Below are positions 16,856 to 25,791 of a DNA stretch of 64,000 bases, piece after piece. A program made the position numbers and the translations under genes. The stretch is from contig CAZHYQ010000012.1 in assembly GCA_964536805.1 (NCBI GenBank), forward strand, positions 17,251-81,250, given 5' to 3'. The notes under the pieces are model-generated. The model saw nothing but the letters and a program-made list of their open reading frames with translations. It was not told where the DNA came from and ran no database searches. Every line of letters begins with the position of its first letter. Positions within the stretch are counted from its first letter, which is position 1. Origin of the DNA: Longilinea sp964536805 (GTDB lineage: Bacteria > Chloroflexota > Anaerolineae > Anaerolineales > Anaerolineaceae).

Positions 16856-16884
16856 GCGCTCTCCAGACATGGAGGGCGCTTTTT
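16856..16884 (+). terminator. Rho-independent terminator after the lipoprotein gene
   Basis: GCGCTCTCCA and TGGAGGGCGC (one mismatch) close a GACA loop and are followed by five T. Confidence 0.85.
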
Positions 16885-17063
16885 GATTCTATCTATCCGG
16901 ATTATCCAATAGTGCCGCGCAAACCAGCCCGGCCGATGACAAACAGCACATGACATCCCCCGCAGAAAATTGTAAAATATCCATTGTTGACTTAGATCCG
17001 CAAGAATTCCCCCCAACGAAGATTAGCGCCTGACTTGCCGGGTAAATCCTGGCAGCGCCGCGC

Positions 17064-18770
17064 ATGGCAGGATCAAGCAGGACCATGAACGACGATATCG
17101 AAATCGAAGAGTCTGCGCCCTGGATGGTCATCCTCGTCACCCTGGCCGGCGGTTTTCTGCGGGCGCTGATGCTGGATTTTAAGGGCATGTGGCTGGATGA
17201 GACCTTCAGCGTATGGATGGCCAGCCACAGCCTAGGCGACATGCTGCAATGGATCGTCAAAATTGACCAGCACCCGCCGCTGTATTATTTTCTGCTGCAC
17301 TACTGGATCCGGCTGACCACCAGTTCGCCCTATGATGCCCGTTTTCTTTCGGTGCTGTTCAGCGCGGCTACCATCCCGGTCATTTATCTGATCGGCAAGC
17401 GCATGGCCGGTGGGGTGATGGGCATGGCGGCCGCCATGATCCTGGCTTTTTCGCCGTTCCACATTTACTATGCCCAGGAAGCGCGCATGTACACCCTGCT
17501 GACCTTCAACGCAGCCGTGGCGCTGTATGCCCTGGTCAGGCTGCTGACGGATCCGCGCTCAGACCAGCCGATTGGCAGCCAGTTCCGGCAATATCTGCGT
17601 ACCTGGCGCAATGCCGGGCCGGTTGAACCCGGCAGCCAGGGCGAATTCAGCTATCTGGATGAAGGCCGCGGTCTCCCCGGGTGGCGCGGCTGGCTCTTCC
17701 GCCACCGTTTCCCGCTCATCCAGACCATCGAAACCGACCTGGCCTGGGTTGCCCTGATCGTATTCTCGGCTGCCACCCTGTTCAGCCACAATACGGCCGT
17801 CCTTTTCCTGCTGGCCGTCAACCTCTTCGTCCTGGGCCTGATTATTTTTAAGAGAGTGACAAAATCTGGGGCTCAGCCCGCCTTCCAGGCGCCCTCACTG
17901 CCGAACTGGACCAAGGCTCAGATTGGCATCCTCCTGTTGTGGAGTCCGTGGCTACCCTCCTTCATTAAACAAGCCAGCGCTGTCTATCAGCGCTTTTGGA
18001 TTCCTCAACCAACCTGGCAGGCAGTGCTGCAGATGCTCAGATCCTTCCTGAATGCCTCCGCGCCGCTTCCGGCCGACCTGTTCACGGCCATCTGGATCTT
18101 TTTCGGGCTGGTGCTTTGTTTGGGGCTGGTGTATTACCGTAAAAAGATCTCGCAATTCCTTTTTTTAGCCGCGCTGTTCATCCTCCCCTTGCTGGGTGAA
18201 CTGATCATGAGCATCTGGCGGCCCATTTTTTGGGACCGGACGCTGATCTGGACCACGATTCCTTTATTCCTGCTGCTGGCGGGGGGTATCGCGCTATTGA
18301 AAAACCGTTATCTGATCGTCCTGGCGTTGATGGTTTTGTGTACCATCAACCTGTTTTCGGTCAGCGATTATTTCCGCTTCTACCAAAAAGAGGATTGGAA
18401 AACGGCAGCCCGTTCGGTGGCGGGGTTCGCGGAAAAGGATGATTTGATCCTGTTCAACTCCAATTTCGTCGAAATCCCGTTTGACTATTATTTTGAGCCT
18501 TATGCAGAACTTTATTCGCTCCAGGTCGAGCAACGCGGCCTGCCCCTGGATCTGGTGGGGAGCGGCAAGCTGGAACCCGAGATGACGGCCATGGATATTC
18601 CCGGGTTAATTTCGCTGTTGAACGGTCACCAGCGCGTCTGGCTGGTGTACAGCCATGCCGATTATACCGATCCGGGCGGTCTGATCCCGCAAACGCTGGC
18701 AGCCCGCATGAAATTAACCCGGGAGAACGAGTTTTACGGTGGCGTGGTTCAACTATATGTCAGCCCGTGA
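17064..18770 (+). CDS. GT-C-fold glycosyltransferase (family 39-like) membrane protein
   Basis: 568 residues with about ten TM segments. The first luminal loop carries MWLDETFSVW, with the Asp-Glu typical of ArnT/PMT-like GT-C enzymes. HPPLYYFLLHYW, ARFLSVLFSAATIPVIYLIG and FHIYYAQEARMYTL follow, as is usual for GT39-family proteins. A large soluble C-terminal domain follows the membrane part. Such enzymes transfer a sugar from a polyprenyl-phosphate donor on the outer face of the membrane; acceptor unknown. The start is uncertain: the ATG at 17064 and another at 17085 both lack a well-placed ribosome binding site. It stands alone between non-coding stretches. Confidence 0.87.
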   Translation: MAGSSRTMNDDIEIEESAPWMVILVTLAGGFLRALMLDFKGMWLDETFSVWMASHSLGDMLQWIVKIDQHPPLYYFLLHYWIRLTTSSPYDARFLSVLFSAATIPVIYLIGKRMAGGVMGMAAAMILAFSPFHIYYAQEARMYTLLTFNAAVALYALVRLLTDPRSDQPIGSQFRQYLRTWRNAGPVEPGSQGEFSYLDEGRGLPGWRGWLFRHRFPLIQTIETDLAWVALIVFSAATLFSHNTAVLFLLAVNLFVLGLIIFKRVTKSGAQPAFQAPSLPNWTKAQIGILLLWSPWLPSFIKQASAVYQRFWIPQPTWQAVLQMLRSFLNASAPLPADLFTAIWIFFGLVLCLGLVYYRKKISQFLFLAALFILPLLGELIMSIWRPIFWDRTLIWTTIPLFLLLAGGIALLKNRYLIVLALMVLCTINLFSVSDYFRFYQKEDWKTAARSVAGFAEKDDLILFNSNFVEIPFDYYFEPYAELYSLQVEQRGLPLDLVGSGKLEPEMTAMDIPGLISLLNGHQRVWLVYSHADYTDPGGLIPQTLAARMKLTRENEFYGGVVQLYVSP

Positions 18771-19160
18771 GCCCGGGCGATCTGGCGCGGCCGGCGCGAT
18801 GAACTAAGGTGTTCCTCCGGGTGGTGCTTCGAGGCACTGATCTGGCAAGACTCCAATATCATCACTGAGTCTGGTCAATACCCCGCGGTAATTGCATTGC
18901 AGTGTTATATAACGTGTCGTGATTTTTACTTATACAAGAATCTTTGAATATGCTATGTCCAGGTACAGAAGATGGGCATGAAGAGATTTATTTTTGACAG
19001 ATTGTGCTTTACTATTCATTAACTGTTACAATTATTATAAACATTTGTCCCAAAACCCCTTGAGAAATTTCCAAAGGTTTGGGACACCTGCCTCGTGATT
19101 TTTGATGCCTGCCGGTGTATTCTATTTTCAACAAACCAAAATCATGAAGGAGAGACACGC
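18771..19160. other. Non-coding stretch with an inverted repeat at 19046-19086
   Basis: No gene is seen. TGTCCCAAAACC (19046-19057) and GGTTTGGGACA (19076-19086) form an inverted repeat with a one-base bulge and an 18-bp centre. It lies ~75 bp ahead of the membrane protein gene at 19161. It may be an operator or an RNA hairpin; no T run follows, so it is not a typical terminator. Confidence 0.5.
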
Positions 19161-19553
19161 ATGAAAAACTTAACCCGTCCGATGGCTCTCAAGATTGCGG
19201 CCATTTTATCAATCCTGATGAATGCATTCAGCCTGGTCAATTCTTTGCCTCTTCTGGCACAAGGTGCAGCAATTGACAATCAAAATCAAAACTCGCCGCC
19301 GTACACCATTATCCTGATGGCGGTGCTTATGGCTGTGGTAGGCATTATTGGTGCTTATGGCTTATGGAAACAGCAGCGTTGGGGCATCGTACTCACCATC
19401 GTTGCCAATCTAGTTAATGGATTGAGCGCTGCACCTGGAATTCTTTTTGCCCCTCAGCCAGGGTTGATGGTGCTCGCGACGGCTACCGTGGTAATCACGA
19501 TCGTGATCATTGTTTTGTGCCTATGGCACGAGCGGAAACCCGTTACAGCTTAA
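19161..19553 (+). CDS. Small four-TM membrane protein
   Basis: 130 residues from the ATG at 19161, preceded by AAGGAGAG at good spacing; a longer in-frame start at 19095 overlaps the inverted repeat and lacks such a site. Hydrophobic segments lie at about residues 9-34, 49-68, 72-96 and 102-122, with a polar Gln/Asn-rich loop after the first. No motif is recognised. It is followed after 88 bp by another membrane protein gene and may share its transcript. Confidence 0.72.
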   Translation: MKNLTRPMALKIAAILSILMNAFSLVNSLPLLAQGAAIDNQNQNSPPYTIILMAVLMAVVGIIGAYGLWKQQRWGIVLTIVANLVNGLSAAPGILFAPQPGLMVLATATVVITIVIIVLCLWHERKPVTA

Positions 19554-19641
19554 GCAGTGCTGTGATAGCGACAAAACGCTGTATTGACTGTAATGATTAT
19601 TGGTACCAATGCTCCGGTAAGGTCCGGAAAGGATACATTGA

Positions 19642-20229
19642 ATGACTTCAAAAAATCGTCCTCGAATTGCTGGTATGGTTGGCATGGCATCGGCTGTGCT
19701 CTGGTTGGTTGCGCTTTTTATTGAGTATGGTTTTCACCTGCAACCACCAGGCGACGGCAGTTTATTGTACTATGCTGATCAGTTGATGTTTTTTGTCGCC
19801 CTGGCGGGTTATATCTATATGCTCCTGGGATTGTGGCAGTCAAAGGCAGTTGGGAGCAGCGTTTTTGGGAAAATTTCACTGGGGCTTTTCCTTACAGGGT
19901 TGGTAGCGTTGCTCATTGCCCAAATTGTTCAATGGCTGACGAATAACCCCGATTTTTTCCTCTTCCCCGTGGGAGGAATATTCCAACTGCTTGGCGGACT
20001 TCTGGCAGGCATCGCTGTAGCCACATCCAGGAGATGGGGCGGCTGGCAGCGCTTTGCTTTGCTGCTGCAAGGTTTGTATTACCTGATTGTGCTCTTTCTG
20101 CCCATCGTGATCTCCAACCAATCTCCGACTCAGTTGGGAGAGTCGGTGTGGCAAATTACCTGGTTCATCACGAGCCTGGCGTTGTTTACCCAAACGAGCC
20201 ATGCCATGATGAAGGAAGCCACCGCTTAG
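19642..20229 (+). CDS. Six-TM hypothetical membrane protein
   Basis: 195 residues with six hydrophobic segments. It opens with RPRIAGMVGMASAVLWLVALFIEYG and contains a GGIFQLLGGLLAGIAVATSRRWGGWQRFALLLQ block, a pattern common in small DUF membrane proteins of Chloroflexota. GGAAAGGA lies ~10 bases ahead of the ATG. It sits upstream of a two-component system, separated by a palindrome. Function unknown. Confidence 0.75.
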   Translation: MTSKNRPRIAGMVGMASAVLWLVALFIEYGFHLQPPGDGSLLYYADQLMFFVALAGYIYMLLGLWQSKAVGSSVFGKISLGLFLTGLVALLIAQIVQWLTNNPDFFLFPVGGIFQLLGGLLAGIAVATSRRWGGWQRFALLLQGLYYLIVLFLPIVISNQSPTQLGESVWQITWFITSLALFTQTSHAMMKEATA

Positions 20230-20245
20230 GGTATGGTATCCAATC

Positions 20246-20272
20246 CCTCGCAGGTCTTTGAGACCTGCGAGG
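20246..20272. repeat. Perfect 12-bp intergenic hairpin (REP-like)
   Basis: CCTCGCAGGTCT and AGACCTGCGAGG flank TTG. It is too long and AT-poor at its foot for a typical terminator (tail TCTTCTTAAAA). This sequence type recurs in intergenic space of many Chloroflexota and Bacteroidota genomes, as far as I recall. It may end the membrane protein transcript or act as a dispersed repeat. Confidence 0.65.
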
Positions 20273-20300
20273 TCTTCTTAAAAATGGAAGAGATGATCCA

Positions 20301-21560
20301 TTGAACCCACGCAAGCTGGATGCCGACCTGTTATTATCCCAAATACTGATCTGGCTCGTGCTGATCAGCTATGTCATTGTGGTTTATGTGGCGGTGGTTG
20401 CAATTGGCACACTACCGTTCAGTAAGCCGGCCGTAGATTTCTCGCCACCCTGGTGGTTGAACCTGCTGGCGTTAATGGTGATTGCAGCCACTTTTCTGAC
20501 GGTTTACCGCTGGGTAAGGGTCAGTGTCCACGAGCTTGTCTATAGCCAGCAGGATAACCCCAATCCGGCATTTTCTCAGCTTAACCAGTATCTTGAAACC
20601 TCCTCCTCTCCGCATGATATTCTACCGACCATTGTGGAGACGATTGCACATACACTTAAACTGCCTTATGTCGAAATCGAGATCCAATTTCCTGTTGCGG
20701 AAAGAGCTGGTGAACCAGCCGTGGTTGCCTTTGGAAATCCGGTGAAAGGGGCGGCGCTTGAGCGGGTGGCGCTAACTTATCAGAATACGGCCATTGGCGT
20801 GCTAAGTGTGTCCGGGCGCCATTGGGATGAAATGCTCTCATCATCCGATCTGAGCGTGCTGAACAATTTGGCCCGGCAGGTGGGTATTGCCCTTTATGCT
20901 GCCCAACTGACCGAAGATTTGCAGCGCGCGCGGGAAAGATTGGTCATTGCCCGGGAGGAAGAGCGCCGCCGGATCCGCAACGATTTGCACGATGGGCTGG
21001 CTCCCACCCTGTCGTCCATGCAGCTCCAACTTGGCGCGGTCCGCAACTTGATGCATCAAAACCCCGAACAGGCCGAAGCCATGATCAACGACCTTCGCGA
21101 TGAAATGCGGAATGCCACCGCCGAAATACGCCAGCTCGTTTACGGCCTTCGCCCGCCAATGCTGGATGAGTTGGGATTGATCGGAGCGATGCGAAATTCG
21201 AAATTTCAGGGGAGCGATGTCCGGATTAACGTCACCGCGCCTGAACCCATGCCCAAACTGCCAGCGGCAGTTGAAGTGGCGGTTTACCGGATAGCCAGCG
21301 AAGCGCTTCATAACGTGGTCAAACACGCTCAGGCGACTGACTGCGAGGTGCGGATCGAACTGGATGGCGGATGTCTTATTCTGAAGGTAATCGATAATGG
21401 CAAGTATTTGGCGGGCGAAATCCAGGCAGGCGTTGGCCTGACTTCGATGAAGGAAAGGGCTGTTGAGCTGGGTGGAACACTTGCAATCCAACCCAATGAA
21501 CCGTCCGGGACATGCGTACTGGCACGAATTCCAATTGAAACTGGCTGTAGGGAGGTCTGA
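20301..21560 (+). CDS. NarL-type sensor histidine kinase (HisKA_3/HATPase_c)
   Basis: 419 residues with a TTG start (GGAAGAGA upstream; no in-frame ATG is nearby). Two N-terminal TM segments (about 11-35 and 50-72) precede a GAF-like region of ~150 residues. The dimerisation block EERRRIRNDLHDGLAP follows, with phosphoacceptor His230, then NEIRQL-like TAEIRQLVYGLRPPMLDELGL. HATPase_c has AVYRIASEALHNVVKHA and VGLTSMKERAVELGG. It forms an operon with the response regulator 9 bp downstream. The signal sensed is unknown; the GAF-like domain may bind a small ligand. Confidence 0.93.
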   Translation: MNPRKLDADLLLSQILIWLVLISYVIVVYVAVVAIGTLPFSKPAVDFSPPWWLNLLALMVIAATFLTVYRWVRVSVHELVYSQQDNPNPAFSQLNQYLETSSSPHDILPTIVETIAHTLKLPYVEIEIQFPVAERAGEPAVVAFGNPVKGAALERVALTYQNTAIGVLSVSGRHWDEMLSSSDLSVLNNLARQVGIALYAAQLTEDLQRARERLVIAREEERRRIRNDLHDGLAPTLSSMQLQLGAVRNLMHQNPEQAEAMINDLRDEMRNATAEIRQLVYGLRPPMLDELGLIGAMRNSKFQGSDVRINVTAPEPMPKLPAAVEVAVYRIASEALHNVVKHAQATDCEVRIELDGGCLILKVIDNGKYLAGEIQAGVGLTSMKERAVELGGTLAIQPNEPSGTCVLARIPIETGCREV

Positions 21561-21568
21561 TCTGGCTT

Positions 21569-22213
21569 ATGGAACCGCTAACCATTCTAATTGCTGATGA
21601 TCATCCTGTATTTCGCAAAGGCCTGCGCGCGTTGCTGGCATCGATGCCAGCGGTTGTGTTGGCGGGCGAAGCGACGAGCGGCGAAGACGCCATCCGGTTG
21701 GCCGAACAACTTCAGCCGGACGTGATCCTGATGGATCTGCAGATGCCCGGCGGCGGCGGTCTCCCGGCTATCCGCCAGATTGTGCAAACCAGCCCGCATA
21801 TTCGCATCCTGGTGGTGACCATGTTCGAGGATGACGATTCGGTTTTTGCAGCATTGAAAGCCGGCGCGCGCGGTTATGTTCTTAAAGATATGGACGATGA
21901 AGACATCATGCGGGCGATCCTTGTGGTGGGCAGCGGCGAAGCCATCTTTAGCCCGGCGATCGCGGAGCGCATGATCAAGTTTTTCTCAACCCGTCCGGCG
22001 TTGCCGCTGGAATTGTTTCCCGAATTGACCACCAGTGAGCGCAGCGTGCTCGCCATGATGGCGCAAGGCAGCAATAACGATGAAATTGCCCGCCAATTAT
22101 CCTTCAGCAATAAGACGGTACGAAATTACGTCTCGAATATTTTTAGTAAACTTCAGGTGGCTGACCGGGCTCAGGCGATCGTCAAAGCACGGGAAGCAGG
22201 CCTTAAGTCGTGA
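21569..22213 (+). CDS. NarL/FixJ-family response regulator
   Basis: 214 residues. The receiver domain has acidic Asp10-Asp11, phosphoacceptor Asp56 in VILMDLQMP and Lys106 in GYVLKDM. The C-terminal LuxR HTH reads LTTSERSVLAMMAQGSNNDEIARQL, then KTVRNYVSNIFSKLQV. It is paired with the upstream kinase gene (9 bp gap), its probable phosphodonor. GGGAGG lies upstream at slightly long spacing. Targets are not evident, though the membrane protein genes at 19161-20229 lie immediately upstream, the usual neighbourhood for such regulators. Confidence 0.95.
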   Translation: MEPLTILIADDHPVFRKGLRALLASMPAVVLAGEATSGEDAIRLAEQLQPDVILMDLQMPGGGGLPAIRQIVQTSPHIRILVVTMFEDDDSVFAALKAGARGYVLKDMDDEDIMRAILVVGSGEAIFSPAIAERMIKFFSTRPALPLELFPELTTSERSVLAMMAQGSNNDEIARQLSFSNKTVRNYVSNIFSKLQVADRAQAIVKAREAGLKS

Positions 22214-22450
22214 GTTTTCTGGACCGTCAGTCAAACTTTTACACAGATTTGCTATGAATCATTGCAAACCAACGGACCCGCAATGAATATCAACATCCAT
22301 TGAAACGAAAGCTCACTTCGAACACTGATGACGCTTTCTTGTGATGGATTATTGAAATGGAGCCGGAAACCGAATACTATTGAGTAGGGCGATACATCCA
22401 CATCGGAATGCCATTATTCAGTTTGAAACAAGATAATGAGGAAACGTACC

Positions 22451-22984
22451 ATGATGAAGCTGGCTGAATTGGCTGGAAAAGAGTTGAAATGGGTCCAGCC
22501 GCATGCGTCGAAGATGGAATATGAATTGCGCACCGGCGACGCGGTGGCCGCGACGTTGCGTTTTCGCAGTTCCTTTGGTTCCTTCGCCACCGCTGCGAGC
22601 GCCGATGGAAACTGGACCTTTAAACGGGTCGGGTTCAGCCAGACCAGGGCCACCATTCGTGCAGGTGAAGCAAAGACCGATCTGGCGGTTTTCAAAAACA
22701 ATACCTGGAGCGGCGGCGGAACCCTCGAGTTGCCCGACGGGCGGAAATATCCAGCCAATACCAATTTTTGGGCGACCCAGTTCGAGTTTACGACCGAAAC
22801 GGGCGACACCTTGATCCGTTACAAAAAGATAGGCGGATTTCTGCATATTTCCTCGGAGACGGAGATTCTTCCCATCGCCAGAAACATCCCCGAATTGCCC
22901 TGGATGGTGATGCTGGGCTGGTATTTGACCGTCATGATGCTGATGGATAATGCCGCCATGACCGCGGTCATCGCCAGCACATAG
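22451..22984 (+). CDS. Hypothetical beta-rich protein with hydrophobic C-terminus
   Basis: 177 residues from ATGATG at 22451, with GAGGA eight bases upstream (an ATG at 22436 overlaps this site). The body alternates short strands (MEYELRTGDAVAATLRFRS, GNWTFKRVGF, FWATQFEFTTETGDTLIRYK). It ends in a hydrophobic PWMVMLGWYLTVMMLMD segment. The layout recalls LURP-one/tubby-like lipid-associated folds, but no specific motif proves this. It stands alone, ~230 bp from its neighbours on either side. Confidence 0.7.
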   Translation: MMKLAELAGKELKWVQPHASKMEYELRTGDAVAATLRFRSSFGSFATAASADGNWTFKRVGFSQTRATIRAGEAKTDLAVFKNNTWSGGGTLELPDGRKYPANTNFWATQFEFTTETGDTLIRYKKIGGFLHISSETEILPIARNIPELPWMVMLGWYLTVMMLMDNAAMTAVIAST

Positions 22985-23212
22985 ATAAACCGAAGGAAGC
23001 ATTTCAAAGTCCGGCTGATCCAGCCTGAACCTGGGCAGCGTTTTGATCCTCCGCGCCGCCGGCGTCAGTTGTGGACTGGAAACGCACTTGACGCGGCCCA
23101 AATCATCAATAATAATTATCAAAATAATTGATTTTAGGCGTTGCTTCCACTATACTAAATTACCAAGAGGTCGGTCGAGAAACGCATTTAATGATCAGGA
23201 AGGAGATTCGCC

Positions 23213-23635
23213 ATGAGCCCCAAAAATGATACGGGTTTTTCAGCCGAGGAAAAGGCCGCGATGAAAGAGCGCGCCCGGGAGCTGAAAGCTGAAAAGGAAC
23301 GGGTTGATTTGGAAGGTGCGGTGCTCGCCAGGATTGCCGAGATGCCCGAACCCGACCGCAGCATGGCTGCCCGGCTGCACGAACTGATCAAAGCCAGCGC
23401 GCCGGGGCTTTCGGCGAAAACCTGGTACGGCATGCCGGCCTATGTCAAGGATGGCAAGATCGTCTGCTTCTTCCAGGACGCGGCCAAGTTCAAAGCACGT
23501 TATGCCACGTTAGGGTTCGACGACTCCGCCAACCTCGACGACGGCGATATGTGGCCGACCTCCTTCGCGCTGAAGAAATTGACTCCCGAAATCGAATCAA
23601 AGATCACGGCACTGGTGAAGAAAGCGGTGAGCTGA
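23213..23635 (+). CDS. DUF1801 (YdhG-like) family protein
   Basis: 140 residues. A charged helical N-terminus (EEKAAMKERARELKAEKE) precedes the DUF1801 core: LHELIKASAPGLSAKTWYGMPAYVKDGKIVCFF split across the segment, then KFKARYATLGFDD. The family shares a fold with the CyaY/frataxin-like or YdhG proteins and has no settled function. It is the first of four neighbouring genes of related type (23213-25251). AAGGAG precedes the ATG. Confidence 0.85.
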   Translation: MSPKNDTGFSAEEKAAMKERARELKAEKERVDLEGAVLARIAEMPEPDRSMAARLHELIKASAPGLSAKTWYGMPAYVKDGKIVCFFQDAAKFKARYATLGFDDSANLDDGDMWPTSFALKKLTPEIESKITALVKKAVS

Positions 23636-23641
23636 GAACGG

Positions 23642-24238
23642 ATGGGTGCCATGATCTCTTTAAACCCCAAAGTCGATGGTTTTATCGCCAGGGCCAAACA
23701 GTGGCAGGTTGAATATGGGCAATTGAGAAGAATCGTCTTGGAGTGCGGGTTGACCGAAGAATTGAAGTGGGGCGTTCCCTGTTACACGGTTGAGAACAGC
23801 AACATCGTGCTAATCCACGGATTTAATAAATACTGCGCGCTGCTGTTTGTCAAAGGCTCTCTGTTAAAGGATGAAAAAGGCATCCTGATCCAACAAACCG
23901 AGAACGTACAATCGGCCCGCCAGGTTCGTTTCACCAATGTGGACGAAATCATCGAGCTGGAACCGGCCCTGAAGGTCTACATTCAACAAGCCGTCGAGGT
24001 GGAAAAAGCCGGGCTGAAGGTGGAATTTAAACCCACCGCACAGTTTTCAATGCCGGAAGAGTTTCAAATCCGGCTGGCCGAATCGCCTGCCCTAAAGGCA
24101 GCCTTCGAAGCCCTGACGCCAGGCCGCCAGCGCGGCTACCTGCTCCATTTTTCCGCGCCCAAGCAATCCAAAACCCGGCAGGAACGGATTGAAAAATACA
24201 CGCCGCAGATCCTGGCCGGCAAAGGATTGAATGATTGA
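23642..24238 (+). CDS. YdeI/OmpD-associated-like protein with DUF1801 domain
   Basis: 198 residues. The N-terminal DUF1801 part has YGQLRRIVLECGLTEELKWG, then PCYTVENSNIVLIHGFNKYCALLFVKG. The C-terminal part has SMPEEFQIRLAESPALKAAFEALTPGRQRGYLLHFSAPKQ, split here, which matches the bacteriocin-protection YdeI/OmdA family with its conserved RGYLLH. Two starts, 23642 and 23651, are six codons or fewer apart and either is possible. It follows the previous DUF1801 gene by 6 bp and is probably co-transcribed. Confidence 0.87.
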   Translation: MGAMISLNPKVDGFIARAKQWQVEYGQLRRIVLECGLTEELKWGVPCYTVENSNIVLIHGFNKYCALLFVKGSLLKDEKGILIQQTENVQSARQVRFTNVDEIIELEPALKVYIQQAVEVEKAGLKVEFKPTAQFSMPEEFQIRLAESPALKAAFEALTPGRQRGYLLHFSAPKQSKTRQERIEKYTPQILAGKGLND

Positions 24239-24273
24239 CCGGATTGCCGGGATGCTGCGCAAAGGAAAGTGAA

Positions 24274-24840
24274 ATGGCCAACCTTCAAGATTGGAGAGCC
24301 ATGCTCGCCTGGTCCGCCGGGCTACTCAAGGAGCGCACCGGCGAGGATGTTGCCGCGTGGAATCGGCGCATCGCAAACGAGCAGTTCGCCGATGAAGCGA
24401 GCCTCGGAGCCTGGCTGACCGGTCAGGGCGTGACCAGCTATCCCCAATCGCTGCTGGTGTGGGAGCGCTTTGGCTACCCGTCCCACCTGGTCGCTTCTGC
24501 CGGGGAACTCATCGATCAGCAGTACGCCGACCGTCCGCACTTACGCCCCATTTTTGACGCGCTCATCGCCGCGGCTGCCGCGCTGGGCGAGGTCACCATC
24601 CAGGCGCGCAAGACCTATATTTCGCTCGTAAAGCCGCGCAGAACCTTCGCGCGCATTCAACCCACCACCCGGAACCGCGTCGATCTCGCGCTGCGGCTGG
24701 AAGGGCGCGAACCCGGCGGACGCCTGCAGCCCCCGAAAATTCACGAGACGACGCCGCTCGAAATTCGGCTCGCCTCGCTGGGCGACGTCGACGCCGAGGT
24801 GCTGGACTGGCTGCAGACCGCTTATGATCAAAGTGCCTGA
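24274..24840 (+). CDS. DUF4287/DUF5655 domain protein
   Basis: 188 residues from MANLQDW (AAGGAAAG upstream). The N-terminal ~70 residues resemble DUF4287 (RTGEDVAAWNRRI, ending in a helix before the linker). The C-terminal part, from DQQYADRPHLRPIFDALIAA through KTYISLVKPRRTFARIQPTT to VDLALRLEG, matches DUF5655, a putative transport-linked or nucleic-acid-linked fold. It is positioned between DUF1801-type genes, 36 and 21 bp away, consistent with one operon. Function unknown. Confidence 0.83.
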   Translation: MANLQDWRAMLAWSAGLLKERTGEDVAAWNRRIANEQFADEASLGAWLTGQGVTSYPQSLLVWERFGYPSHLVASAGELIDQQYADRPHLRPIFDALIAAAAALGEVTIQARKTYISLVKPRRTFARIQPTTRNRVDLALRLEGREPGGRLQPPKIHETTPLEIRLASLGDVDAEVLDWLQTAYDQSA

Positions 24841-24861
24841 CGCATTGCGGAGGGAACCCTT

Positions 24862-25251
24862 ATGTCAACGTTTCACCAGCAATTCCTGGCAAAATTTCAG
24901 GATGAGCGCAAGCCGCTCGTTGAGGCAATTCTTAAAGCCATTCTGGAGGCCTGCCCCGACCTCTCGGAAACCATCAAATGGAACGCGCCAAACTTCTGCG
25001 CTGAGGGCAAAGACCGCCTGACGCTGATGCTGCATAACAAAGACCGGGTAAGCCTCATTCTACATACCGGCGCCAGGCCCAAAGAGGATAAAAAAGCCCC
25101 GCCGCTGTTTCAGGACGATACCGGCCTGCTGGAATGGAACTCCAACATCCGCGCGACGATCACATTCCTTGATGTCGCTGACTTTTTGAGCAAACAAAAC
25201 CTGTTCAAACAAGCCGTGCAGCGTTGGATCGAAGAAACCAAAAGTCTTTAA
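24862..25251 (+). CDS. DUF1801 family protein
   Basis: 129 residues. It has the DUF1801 pattern ILEACPDLSETIKWNAPNF, then LMLHNKDRVSLILHTGARP and a C-terminal helix QAVQRWIEETK. GGAGGG lies eight bases upstream of the ATG. It is the last of the cluster of four related small proteins; its sequence is distinct from the 23213 and 23642 products, so these are not recent duplicates. Confidence 0.86.
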   Translation: MSTFHQQFLAKFQDERKPLVEAILKAILEACPDLSETIKWNAPNFCAEGKDRLTLMLHNKDRVSLILHTGARPKEDKKAPPLFQDDTGLLEWNSNIRATITFLDVADFLSKQNLFKQAVQRWIEETKSL

Positions 25252-25298
25252 TATCGCCAGGTCAAAATTCTTATGTGCCGTGTTACACACACACCAGC

Positions 25299-25775
25299 AT
25301 GCGCGCGCCGCGCCGCACGGCTGTGGCGCTGCTGACCGCACTCCTTGCAGCCGCGATGATGGTGCTGGTTGCCTCCATCCGCGCTTCCAACCGTCATTAT
25401 CATTTGATTCATCCCGAGCTGCATTTGGAGTCATCCTCGGCTGTTCTTACCGTATGGACCACCCTCGTGCAAGGTGTAACCGCGGCAGGCTGGCATTTCC
25501 TGGGGTGGACGCTGCTGCTGGTTGGTTTTGCAGGCTGGAGCGCGCGAAGTCTGCCGCGCGGGTTGATTATCCTGTACCTGGCTGGCGGGATTGCCTCGCT
25601 GTTCGTTATTCTGTTCCCAAGTATCGAGGGAACCGCCAATGCATTGGGCGTGGCATGGGCGCTATGGCAGGGAATTCTTTTGGTTCAGACCCGTTCAGGA
25701 GGTTCACCAGTACCCGAAAAAAAATGCGGGGCAAGCGGGATAGGCGGAACAATTCACAGCCGCCTTTCGTCTTAG
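25299..25775 (+). CDS. Small hypothetical membrane protein
   Basis: 158 residues if the ATG at 25299 is used; the frame extends upstream to 25224, inside the previous gene, and no good ribosome binding site marks either start. Hydrophobic segments lie at about residues 8-27, 53-78, 82-102 and 105-122. There is a polar stretch SNRHYHLIHPELHLE after the first. The last ~25 residues are polar with no pattern. Not recognised. Followed after 16 bp by a lipoprotein gene. Confidence 0.55.
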   Translation: MRAPRRTAVALLTALLAAAMMVLVASIRASNRHYHLIHPELHLESSSAVLTVWTTLVQGVTAAGWHFLGWTLLLVGFAGWSARSLPRGLIILYLAGGIASLFVILFPSIEGTANALGVAWALWQGILLVQTRSGGSPVPEKKCGASGIGGTIHSRLSS

Positions 25776-25791
25776 CCCGTAGGTATCAACC

